DNA from: [Eubacterium] saphenum | Lineage (GTDB): Bacteria > Bacillota > Clostridia > Oscillospirales > Ruminococcaceae | Assembly (NCBI GenBank): GCA_004555855.1 | Contig: SFJQ01000107.1 | Coordinates: forward strand, 1-5,043 | DNA length: 5,043 nucleotides | Reading direction: 5' to 3' | Shown here: positions 1 to 5,043 of the stretch, piece after piece | Position numbering within the stretch: position 1 is the first letter of the stretch | Layout of the letters: each line of letters begins with the position of its first letter | Made by a program: the position numbers and the translations under genes | The notes under the pieces: generated by a model | What the model was told of the DNA's origin: nothing | Seen by the model: the letters and a program-made list of their open reading frames with translations, nothing else | Databases searched by the model: none

Positions 1-1
1 G

Positions 2-1294
2 GTGGATAATCATTCGTTTGAGCTGCCGCTGCCGATGAGATTCGAGCTGTACAAAGAGGACAAACCCGTCGCGGAATATGAAATCTCCGCCGACCAAAGG
101 GTGAGCTGCCGAATAATCACGCAGTTTAAAGAAGAAATGCTCACCCCGATAAACAGACCTCTTTCCATTTCAGACATCTATTTCTTCCTGTCAAGCCGTG
201 TTTTTCAGGAATACACGCCGTTTGCACGAAACGCGCTTTCTTCGCTGGGGCTTGAAAAGTACAGCGTTATGGATATCGTCAGAAAAACCCGCGGAATGAC
301 GCCCTTCGACAACTACTGGGTGAAATTTGAGGGCGACAGCTGCGGCTACGACGACGCTCTCGAGCATTTCAAGGAGCTGTTTGCCGCAAACGCGCCCGAT
401 TTCCCGAGCGCTCCCGCGCCGCAGCCTCAGCAGGTTAACGCGCCGAGCGCGAGTATTGCCGATACCGAGGAAATTCTCAGTCAGCATAAAGTCGATGTTT
501 CCGCTGTTAAAGAGGAAGTTGGCGCTCCGGAAATTGCACAGGCTGTTCCCGAAATCGAAGAAGAACCGCTCAGAAATAACACAATGTCCGCCGATGAAAT
601 CGAAGAACTGCTCGCTAAATCGGGACTGACCGATTCTCCGGCGATTGACCACTGCGATTTTGACGACAACGAACCCGATTCCGATACCGGCAAAATGTCA
701 CAGGACGATATCGAGAAGCTGATTGCTGCGCAGATGGGCACAGCAGAACCCGCTCCCGAGCCGAAAAACGACAACGGCGGGAAGATGTCGCAGGACGATA
801 TCGAGAAGCTGATTGCCGCGCAGATGGCCGCAGCAGAACCCGCTCCCGAGCCGAAAAACGACAACGGCGGCAAAATGTCGCAGGACGATATTGAGAAGCT
901 GATTGCCGCGCAAACTGCCGCAGCAGAACCCGCTCCCGAGCCGAAAAACGACAACGGCGGCAAAATGTCGCAGGACGATATTGAGAAGCTGATTGCCGCG
1001 CAGATGGGCGCAGCAGAGCCTGCTCCCGAGCCGAAAAACGACAACGGCGGGAAGATGTCGCAGGACGATATTGAGAAGCTGATTGCCGCGCAAACTGCCG
1101 CAGCAGAGCCCGCTCCCGAGCCTAAGCCCGACAACGGCGGCAAAATGTCGCAGGACGATATCGAGAAGCTGATTGCCGCGCAAACTGCCGCAGCAGAACC
1201 CGCTCCCGAGCCGAAAAACGACAACGGCGGGAAGATGTCGCAGGACGAAATTGAAGCGCTGCTCAGCGGAATGAAGCAAGACGCGACCAAGTAA
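2..1294 (+). CDS. Repeat protein with a tandem array of FliM/FliN N-terminus-like motifs
   Basis: I do not recognise this as a named gene. Residues about 12-128 form a compact domain with the conserved-looking stretches ISDIYFFLSSR (57-66 region) and NYWVK (104-108). It faintly recalls short Clostridia proteins annotated as HipA-like, which I treat as weak memory only. Residues about 129-194 are a low-complexity Pro/Ala/Glu linker. From M195 on, eight copies of a motif like MSQDDIEKLIAAQ appear, at M195 (variant MSADEIEELLAKSG), 232, 262, 292, 322, 352, 382 and 412. The last copy reads MSQDEIEALLSG, very close to the LSQxEIDALL peptide at the N-terminus of FliM and FliN/FliY, which in FliM binds phosphorylated CheY. 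No signal peptide or membrane segment is seen, so it is probably cytoplasmic. The start is uncertain: GTG at position 2 touches the window edge, ATG at 35 (M12) is a plausible alternative, and the true start may lie upstream. No terminator is seen before the next gene. The function is inferred to be multivalent peptide binding. Confidence 0.85.
   Translation: MDNHSFELPLPMRFELYKEDKPVAEYEISADQRVSCRIITQFKEEMLTPINRPLSISDIYFFLSSRVFQEYTPFARNALSSLGLEKYSVMDIVRKTRGMTPFDNYWVKFEGDSCGYDDALEHFKELFAANAPDFPSAPAPQPQQVNAPSASIADTEEILSQHKVDVSAVKEEVGAPEIAQAVPEIEEEPLRNNTMSADEIEELLAKSGLTDSPAIDHCDFDDNEPDSDTGKMSQDDIEKLIAAQMGTAEPAPEPKNDNGGKMSQDDIEKLIAAQMAAAEPAPEPKNDNGGKMSQDDIEKLIAAQTAAAEPAPEPKNDNGGKMSQDDIEKLIAAQMGAAEPAPEPKNDNGGKMSQDDIEKLIAAQTAAAEPAPEPKPDNGGKMSQDDIEKLIAAQTAAAEPAPEPKNDNGGKMSQDEIEALLSGMKQDATK
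692..1291 (+). repeat. 90-bp in-frame tandem repeat, six full units plus a terminal partial unit
   Basis: Full units begin at 692, 782, 872, 962, 1052 and 1142, and a shortened seventh begins at 1232 and ends the protein. Each encodes 30 residues: a 14-residue motif KMSQDDIEKLIAAQ, predicted helical and amphipathic, followed by a Pro/Glu/Ala linker ending in NDNGG (PDNGG in unit five). Units are nearly identical in DNA. Differences are concentrated at the residues after AAQ (MGT, MAA, TAA, MGA, TAA, TAA) and at a few synonymous sites, such as ggcaaaatg against gggaagatg at the unit boundary and gatatc against gatatt. The near identity points to recent expansion by slippage or unequal recombination under constraint on the protein sequence. 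The final copy differs (DEIEALLSG) and looks closest to the FliM/FliN consensus. Confidence 0.97.
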
Positions 1295-1296
1295 CT

Positions 1297-1324
1297 TTCA
1301 CAAATTCTTCACATGGTTTTAACA
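1297..1324 (+). promoter_or_regulatory. Possible PhoP-type operator: three TTHACA hexamers at 11-bp spacing
   Basis: TTCACA at 1297-1302, TTCACA at 1308-1313 and TTAACA at 1319-1324 lie in the same orientation, each separated by exactly 5 bp. This is the form known for Bacillus subtilis PhoP boxes (TT[A/C/T]ACA direct repeats about 5 bp apart). The array sits from about -60 to -33 relative to a start site inferred from the TATAAT at 1345, a normal position for activation by an OmpR-family regulator, and it takes the place of a good -35 box. A WalR-type site has the same spacing, but its TGTWAH consensus fits only the third hexamer. Binding is inferred. The regulator is not in the window. Confidence 0.5.
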
Positions 1325-1344
1325 CACTTTATGTTTTAGCGGTG

Positions 1345-1350
1345 TATAAT
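1345..1350 (+). promoter_or_regulatory. -10 box (TATAAT) of the alarmone synthetase gene
   Basis: A perfect TATAAT lies 33 bp before the ATG at 1384, giving a short leader of about 27 nt. No good -35 hexamer is found at 16-18 bp. The best, TTAACA at 1319-1324, would need a 20-bp spacer and is also the third hexamer of the possible PhoP-type array. That combination suggests an activator-dependent promoter. Confidence 0.55.
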
Positions 1351-1383
1351 TGTTTTGAAAACTTTTGAAAGGAAGTTGGAAAA

Positions 1384-2079
1384 ATGAAACTCAAAAAGAA
1401 AAAACAAGCTGAATCTTCAGCGCTTGCTCCTGTAAGACAACTCCTTGCCGAGAACAGCCAGCAGGCGGTTATGGAGCAGATGTACAAATTCATCGAGCTT
1501 GAACACCTATACGATTCCGCAATCCGAGAGGTCAAGACCAAGCTGGAAATTCTTGACAGCGAGTTCCGCGCAAAATACTCCTACAATCCCATTCACCATA
1601 TTGAGGACAGACTGAAATCGCCCGAGAGTATGTTTAAGAAGCTCCAGCGGCGAAATCTGCCGTTCACGGTTGAAGCTGTCCGCGAAAATCTGTTTGATAT
1701 CGCGGGAGTGCGGGTTATCTGCAACTATATCGAGGACATCTATCAGGTTGCCGACCTGCTCACGGCGCAGGACGACGTTACCCTTATCAAGCGCAAGGAC
1801 TATATCGCAAACCCCAAAGCAAACGGCTATCGCAGCCTTCATCTCGTTATCGAAACGCCCGTTTATCTTTCCGAGAAAAAGGAGCTTGTGAACGTTGAGG
1901 TGCAGATAAGAACGATTGCGATGGACTTCTGGGCAAGCCTTGAACACGAGCTGAAATACAAGACCGATACCGAGGTATCCGCAGAGCTTGCCGAACAGCT
2001 TCGCGTCTGTGCCGAAACCATCGCGCAGACCGACCTCAAAATGCAGCAGATTTACCGGACGCTGAAGCAAATTGATTAA
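1384..2079 (+). CDS. Small alarmone synthetase, RelA/SpoT-domain GTP pyrophosphokinase (RelQ/YjbM type)
   Basis: The protein should transfer pyrophosphate from ATP to the 3'-OH of GTP or GDP, making (p)ppGpp in the cytoplasm. At 231 residues it is a single synthetase domain, close to the roughly 210 residues of B. subtilis YjbM and YwaC. It lacks the HD hydrolase, TGS and ACT regions of full-length Rel. Visible signatures are DIAGVRV (105-111), KRKDYIANPKANGYRSLH (136-153), and VEVQIRT...MDFWASLEHELKYK (171-193), with the EVQIRT glutamate (E172) expected to be catalytic. The N-terminus is unusually lysine-rich (KLKKKKK). The ATG is supported by AAAGGAAG at 1368-1375, 8 nt upstream. It lies 89 bp after the repeat-protein gene with its own TATAAT, and a strong hairpin follows the stop. 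Whether it belongs to the RelQ or the RelP subgroup cannot be settled by eye. With no hydrolase domain, another protein must degrade the alarmone. Confidence 0.93.
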   Translation: MKLKKKKQAESSALAPVRQLLAENSQQAVMEQMYKFIELEHLYDSAIREVKTKLEILDSEFRAKYSYNPIHHIEDRLKSPESMFKKLQRRNLPFTVEAVRENLFDIAGVRVICNYIEDIYQVADLLTAQDDVTLIKRKDYIANPKANGYRSLHLVIETPVYLSEKKELVNVEVQIRTIAMDFWASLEHELKYKTDTEVSAELAEQLRVCAETIAQTDLKMQQIYRTLKQID

Positions 2080-2084
2080 TAAAA

Positions 2085-2130
2085 AAAGGCTGCCGATAAA
2101 GACGCATCTGCGCCCTTGTCGGCAGCTTTT
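2085..2130. terminator. Bidirectional intrinsic terminator between convergent genes
   Basis: GCTGCCGA at 2089-2096 pairs perfectly with TCGGCAGC at 2119-2126. Weaker A-T and G-T pairs extend the stem on both sides, around a loop of about 16 nt. The plus strand continues as TTTTGTTTAAATTT, and the minus strand has a run of seven T (complement of 2081-2087). It begins 6 bp after the synthetase stop and ends 23 bp before the stop of the convergent cytidylate kinase-like gene, so it can end both transcripts. Confidence 0.88.
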
Positions 2131-2152
2131 GTTTAAATTTCTAAATCCGGCA

Positions 2153-2746
2153 TTATTTGAAATATTCCTCGCAGAATTTCCCGAGCATTTCAGACGTTCC
2201 GTCAATTCCGAGCGCGGAGCTGTCAAGGCAAATCTGATAATTCTGCGGCTGTCCCCAGCGTTTGTCGGTGTAATAATTATAATAGGAAATGCGCTGCTTG
2301 TCGATGCGCTTCACATAGTCCTCGGCGTGCTTTTCAGCAATGCCGTACACCTCGACAGAGCGCTTTACACGGACATCAAGCGGCGCGGTGATGAACACGT
2401 TCAGCACTTTCTGAAAATCGCGCAGAGCGTAATCCGCGCAGCGCCCGATTATCACGCAATCCTCCTCGGAAGCGATTTTGCGGACAGCGTTCAGCGTGGC
2501 GAAAAACAGCGAATCGTCAAACGGCACGCCTCCCTGACCGTAGGTCGTGGACAGGAGATAGAGGAAGCTGTTGGTGCGCTTTTCGTCGTTTTCCACAAAA
2601 TGACTTTGGTGAATGCCGCTTCCCTTTGCCGCCTCCTCAAGCAGCTCGTGGTCGTAATAACTCGTGCCGAGCATTTCCGCGAGTTTTTTCCCGATTTCGC
2701 GCCCTCCGCTCGCGTACTGCCTTGAAATTGTGATGATTTTCCTCAT
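2153..2746 (-). CDS. Cytidylate kinase-like family protein
   Basis: The protein has 197 residues and the look of the Clostridia cytidylate kinase-like family (P-loop NMP-kinase fold). The N-terminus MRKIITISRQYASGGREIG leads into a Walker A-like GGREIGKK (14-21), in which the usual Ser/Thr after GK is replaced by Lys. YYDHELL (30-36), IIGRCADY (99-106), VFITAPLDVRVKR (117-129) and DKQRISYYNYYTDKRWG (149-165) are further family-like blocks. It probably binds ATP and phosphorylates a nucleotide or other small molecule, but true CMP kinase activity is not assured, since such genomes usually also carry a separate cmk. The ATG is supported by GAAGGTG (complement of 2752-2758), 5 nt upstream, and by a strong promoter. 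It is a single-gene unit, convergent with the alarmone synthetase and divergent from the phosphate transporter. Confidence 0.9.
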   Translation of the reverse strand: MRKIITISRQYASGGREIGKKLAEMLGTSYYDHELLEEAAKGSGIHQSHFVENDEKRTNSFLYLLSTTYGQGGVPFDDSLFFATLNAVRKIASEEDCVIIGRCADYALRDFQKVLNVFITAPLDVRVKRSVEVYGIAEKHAEDYVKRIDKQRISYYNYYTDKRWGQPQNYQICLDSSALGIDGTSEMLGKFCEEYFK

Positions 2747-2781
2747 AATGACACCTTCTTTCGGAAATGTTTGTTATTTAT

Positions 2782-2810
2782 ATTATATCACATTTTCGCG
2801 GATTTGTCGA
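2782..2810 (-). promoter_or_regulatory. Sigma-A-type promoter with extended -10 for the cytidylate kinase-like gene
   Basis: On the minus strand, TCGACA (2810-2805, five of six matches to TTGACA) is followed after exactly 17 bp by TATAAT (2787-2782). TG sits at the extended -10 position (TGATATAAT). The inferred start near 2775 gives a leader of about 29 nt before the ATG at 2746. It is the best promoter in the window. Confidence 0.85.
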
Positions 2811-2844
2811 TGATTTTCACAAATATTTTGTTAGCGCAGGCGGC

Positions 2845-2867
2845 TTTTTGTGATAATTCAACAAAAA
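2845..2867. repeat. Short inverted repeat in the divergent intergenic region
   Basis: TTTTTGT (2845-2851) and ACAAAAA (2861-2867) form a perfect 7-bp inverted repeat around 9 bp. TCACAAA at 2817-2823 can also pair with TTTGTGA at 2847-2853. The site lies upstream of both divergent promoters, about 35 bp behind the minus-strand -35 and about 75 bp before the plus-strand -35. It could be an operator, but in AT-rich DNA it may be chance. Confidence 0.3.
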
Positions 2868-2941
2868 TCTGTCATTCTTTTGTAAAAAATAAATATGTAT
2901 GTGAAATGTTTTAGACAAAATGATGAAATTTCTGCAAATAC

Positions 2942-2970
2942 TTTACTTTTCCAAAAAAATTATGTATAAT
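2942..2970 (+). promoter_or_regulatory. Sigma-A-type promoter for the Na/Pi cotransporter gene
   Basis: TTTACT (2942-2947, four of six matches to TTGACA) and a perfect TATAAT (2965-2970) are 17 bp apart. The inferred start near 2977 leaves a leader of about 49 nt. That leader contains a small dyad, CGAAA at 3002-3006 and TTTCG at 3008-3012, which touches the ribosome binding site GGGAG (3012-3016). Confidence 0.75.
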
Positions 2971-3025
2971 AAGATTGTATGGGAAAAATGAAATAAGATA
3001 ACGAAAATTTCGGGAGTAAGATTTT

Positions 3026-4792
3026 ATGAGCTTTCAGGATTTGCTTGGAATGTTCGGCGGACTCGCGGTGTTTATGTTCGGAATGCACACGCTCAGCGGC
3101 GCTTTGGAAAAGCTGGCGGGCGGACGAATTGAAACGCTGCTCGAAAAGATGACCTCAAACCCCATCAAAGGCGTGGGCTTGGGCGCAATTGTTACGGCTC
3201 TTATTCAATCCTCTGCGGCGACAACCGTTATGATGGTCGGCTTCGTAAACTCGGGGCTGATGAAGCTGTCGCAGGTAATCGGCGTCATTATGGGCGCAAA
3301 TATCGGTACAACCGCAACCGCGTGGCTTGTGAGCCTTTCGTCGGTTGGCGGCGGCAGCGACGCTATTCTTTCGCAGATTTTCAGCGTGAAAACCTTCACC
3401 ACGGTTCTCGCGATTTTGGGTATAATTCTCGCAATGTTCACAAAATCCGACAAAAAACGAACCGTCGGCACGATTATGGTGGGATTTGCGCTTTTGATGT
3501 TCGGTATGAACTCGATGTCCTCCGCGGCGGGAAGCCTCAAGGACAACGAGCAGTTCACCAGCATTATGACAATGTTCTCAAACCCGATTTTAGGCGTTAT
3601 CGCGGGCGCGCTTCTGACGGCGGTGCTTCAGTCGTCCTCCGTGTCAATCGGTATTTTGCAATCTATGTCCAACACAACAGGCACGGTAACTTACTCAATC
3701 GCGCTCCCGATAATTCTCGGACAAAACATCGGCTCTTGCGTGACCGCGCTTATCTCGTCAATCGGCGCGAACAAGTCCGCAAAGCGCGTCGCTATCGTTC
3801 ACCTTTACTTCAACATCATCGGTACAGTTGTTTTCCTCGGGCTGTTTTATCTGGTAAACGCGCTTATAGATTTGCCGTTTATGAACGAACAGCTGAATTC
3901 CGTGGGAATTGCCATTATTCACACCTGCTTCAACGTGCTGGTAACGGCGCTTTTCCTCCCATTTACAAAGCAGCTCGAAAAGCTCGCCTGCCTCACAATC
4001 CGCGACAAAGACGGCGAAACCACCGCAGAAATGCCGATGCTCGACAAGCGCTTCCTCAACACTCCCTCTATCGCAATCGAGCAGTGCAAGAATGTTGCCT
4101 ATAAAATGGCGACTCTCACCAAGGAAACGCTGCTGATGTCGCTCGGTCTTGTCAAGGAATATGACGCGAAAATCGCGCAGGAAGTTGTCGATAACGAGAA
4201 CACAATCGATATCTACGAGGACAAAATCGGCTCATATATTTTGCAGGTCGCTTCAAAGGATTTGTCCGTCAGCGACAGTCAGGTTGTGTCAAATCTTTTG
4301 CACACAATCGGTGATTTGGAGCGGATTTCCGACCACGCGGTCAACATCAAGGAAACCGCCGAGGAAATGCACACAAAGAAAATCCGTTTTTCCGAAGCTG
4401 CCGAGAAGGAAGTCAGCGTTATGACAAGCGCGCTGAAAGAAATTCTCGATATGTCGATAACTTCGTTTATGAACGGAGATATCAAGCTCGCGAAAGAGGT
4501 TGAGCCACTCGAGGACGTTATCGATACGCTGCGCGCGGAGCTTAAAAACCGCCACATCGAGCGTCTGCGCGAGGGTATCTGCACAATCGAACTTGGCTTT
4601 ATTTTACAGGATTTGCTCACGAACATTGAGCGAGTATCCGACCACTGCTCGAATATCGCGGTTTGCCTTATCCAAATTCAGGAAAACAGCCTCGATACCC
4701 ACGAATACATCAACGAGCTGAAAAAGCTCGACAAATCCGAGTTTATGGACGAGTTCAATGATTATAAGGCTAAATACGTTTTGCCGGATTAA
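3026..4792 (+). CDS. Na+/phosphate cotransporter family protein with C-terminal PhoU-like domain
   Basis: An inner-membrane phosphate transporter of the type II Na/Pi family, at 588 residues similar in build to E. coli YjbB. Residues about 1-325 are hydrophobic with several membrane spans and contain the two inverted-repeat signatures of the family: QSSAATT (61-67) with GANIGTT (90-96), and QSSSVS (202-207) with GQNIGSC (232-238). The paired QSS motifs are expected to form the substrate site. After a hydrophilic linker (about 326-344), residues about 345-565 are a helical PhoU-like domain with two metal-binding-type motifs, DLERISDHAVN (430-440) and NIERVSDHCSN (533-543). This domain probably senses or regulates phosphate flux from the cytoplasmic side. 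The ATG is supported by GGGAG (3012-3016), 9 nt upstream. Direction of transport (uptake or export) cannot be read from sequence, and YjbB is reported to export. A terminator follows the stop directly. Confidence 0.95.
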   Translation: MSFQDLLGMFGGLAVFMFGMHTLSGALEKLAGGRIETLLEKMTSNPIKGVGLGAIVTALIQSSAATTVMMVGFVNSGLMKLSQVIGVIMGANIGTTATAWLVSLSSVGGGSDAILSQIFSVKTFTTVLAILGIILAMFTKSDKKRTVGTIMVGFALLMFGMNSMSSAAGSLKDNEQFTSIMTMFSNPILGVIAGALLTAVLQSSSVSIGILQSMSNTTGTVTYSIALPIILGQNIGSCVTALISSIGANKSAKRVAIVHLYFNIIGTVVFLGLFYLVNALIDLPFMNEQLNSVGIAIIHTCFNVLVTALFLPFTKQLEKLACLTIRDKDGETTAEMPMLDKRFLNTPSIAIEQCKNVAYKMATLTKETLLMSLGLVKEYDAKIAQEVVDNENTIDIYEDKIGSYILQVASKDLSVSDSQVVSNLLHTIGDLERISDHAVNIKETAEEMHTKKIRFSEAAEKEVSVMTSALKEILDMSITSFMNGDIKLAKEVEPLEDVIDTLRAELKNRHIERLREGICTIELGFILQDLLTNIERVSDHCSNIAVCLIQIQENSLDTHEYINELKKLDKSEFMDEFNDYKAKYVLPD

Positions 4793-4799
4793 AAAAATG

Positions 4800-4834
4800 T
4801 AAAAGCTGCCTTTGAAAAAAAGCAGCTTTTATTT
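4800..4834 (+). terminator. Intrinsic terminator after the Na/Pi cotransporter gene
   Basis: AAAAGCTGC (4801-4809) pairs perfectly with GCAGCTTTT (4822-4830), extended by one T-A pair (4800/4831), around a 12-nt loop. The stem ends in TTTTATTT (4827-4834), and the hairpin begins 8 bp after the stop codon. The tract runs directly into the ribosome binding site of the next gene, so it may work as a partial terminator rather than a full stop. Confidence 0.8.
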
Positions 4835-4840
4835 AAGGAG
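4835..4840 (+). promoter_or_regulatory. Ribosome binding site AAGGAG that sets the start of the last gene
   Basis: AAGGAG matches the anti-Shine-Dalgarno sequence well and lies 5 nt before the ATG at 4846. It fixes the start of a reading frame that is otherwise cut by the window edge. The first base follows directly on the T-rich end of the preceding terminator. Confidence 0.8.
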
Positions 4841-4845
4841 AAAAG

Positions 4846-5043
4846 ATGGAAAACCTCAGGCAATTAACCGATGAAATGATTTTAGACAAGCTCAACCCAA
4901 ATCCGGCATTTATCATTATTGTAGGTTTGGTTGTTATCGGTGTTGGATTTCTGCTGTTTTTTCTGCTCAGAAATGCTCCCAAAATCAAAAATTCCAAAGC
5001 GAAATACCTGATAATCGTGCCGTTTGCTATAATGGGGTTGATT
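4846..5043 (+). CDS. Unrecognised membrane protein, N-terminal part (cut by the window edge)
   Basis: An open frame of 66 codons runs from ATG 4846 to the last base without a stop. I do not recognise the family. The first 20 residues are polar (MENLRQLTDEMILDKLNPNP). Residues 22-41 are a clear membrane segment (FIIIVGLVVIGVGFLLFFLL), followed by a basic loop (RNAPKIKNSKAKY, 42-54) and the beginning of a second hydrophobic segment (LIIVPFAIMGLI, 55-66). By the positive-inside rule the basic loop should be cytoplasmic, placing the N-terminus outside. There is no cleavable signal peptide, since a polar stretch precedes the first span. Support comes from the AAGGAG site 5 nt upstream. No promoter is visible between it and the transporter gene, so it may depend on readthrough of the hairpin at 4800-4834. 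Confidence 0.75.
   Translation, partial: MENLRQLTDEMILDKLNPNPAFIIIVGLVVIGVGFLLFFLLRNAPKIKNSKAKYLIIVPFAIMGLI

Noticed and set aside
481..1290. Long minus-strand open frame opposite the repeat array (269 codons, Ser/Ile/Cys-rich repeats)
   Set aside because: It is the antisense image of the 90-bp repeat. The absence of stops follows from the repeated composition, and the plus-strand frame has a sensible motif and linker pattern.
692..1291. CRISPR array or other non-coding direct repeats
   Set aside because: The period is exactly 90 bp, always in frame, with no unique spacers. Variation falls at synonymous or mild positions, so it is a coding repeat.
1507..2226. Minus-strand open frame of 239 codons opposite the synthetase gene
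   Set aside because: It runs through the bidirectional terminator and into the kinase-like gene, and the plus strand carries clear RelA/SpoT motifs.
2072..2725. Plus-strand open frame of 217 codons across the cytidylate kinase-like gene
   Set aside because: It overlaps the 3' end of the synthetase gene and the terminator hairpin, has no ribosome binding site, and lies opposite a gene with family motifs, a strong promoter and a good start.
2869..2886. CTGTCAT as an E. coli-type pho box upstream of the phosphate transporter
   Set aside because: Only one half fits. The second half, 11 bp further on, does not match, and it lies about 67 bp before the -35, so the evidence is too thin.
3322..4104. 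Plus-strand open frame inside the Na/Pi cotransporter gene (260 codons, Arg-rich)
   Set aside because: It is a frame-shifted shadow with Arg/His-rich composition, no ribosome binding site and no recognisable domain.
4728..4768. Internal promoter for the last gene (TCGACA at 4728 with TATAAG at 4763)
   Set aside because: The spacer would be 29 bp, far from the usual 16-18 bp, and no alternative pairing was found.

Overview
The window most likely comes from a Bacillota genome, probably a Clostridia/Oscillospirales-type gut or anaerobe lineage (inference). The reasons are the mixed GC content, strong AAGGAG/GGGAG-type ribosome binding sites, TATAAT promoters in AT-rich gaps, a stand-alone small alarmone synthetase, a cytidylate kinase-like protein and a Na/Pi cotransporter-PhoU fusion. 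It is densely coded chromosome with no sign of transposons, phage structural genes, CRISPR arrays or RNA genes.

Layout. (1) Positions 2-1294 (+) hold an unusual 430-residue protein. It has a compact N-terminal domain, a Pro/Ala/Glu-rich linker, and then eight copies of a short motif resembling the N-terminal CheY-binding peptide of the flagellar switch proteins FliM and FliN/FliY. Seven of these lie in a strict 30-residue (90-bp) tandem array. (2) An 89-bp gap carries three in-phase TTHACA hexamers with 11-bp spacing, like a PhoP box, just upstream of a TATAAT box. (3) Positions 1384-2079 (+) encode a RelQ/YjbM-type small (p)ppGpp synthetase. (4) A hairpin at 2085-2130 can terminate transcription from both sides. 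(5) Positions 2153-2746 (-) encode a cytidylate kinase-like protein. (6) A 279-bp divergent intergenic region has one clear promoter for each flanking gene. (7) Positions 3026-4792 (+) encode a Na+/phosphate cotransporter with a C-terminal PhoU-like domain. (8) A terminator hairpin is followed within a few bases by the ribosome binding site of an unrecognised small membrane protein, which starts at 4846 and runs off the right edge.

How the genes may work together. Two genes concern phosphate or nucleotide-phosphate physiology: the alarmone synthetase, with a possible Pho-type operator, and the phosphate transporter. The cytidylate kinase-like protein is a nucleotide-binding protein of unproved function. 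They are separate transcription units, so a common pathway is only a suggestion. The repeat protein is the most novel item. Its architecture suggests a multivalent peptide scaffold that could bind a CheY-like receiver or another partner of the FliM/FliN N-terminus, but no flagellar or chemotaxis gene is visible in the window to confirm this.
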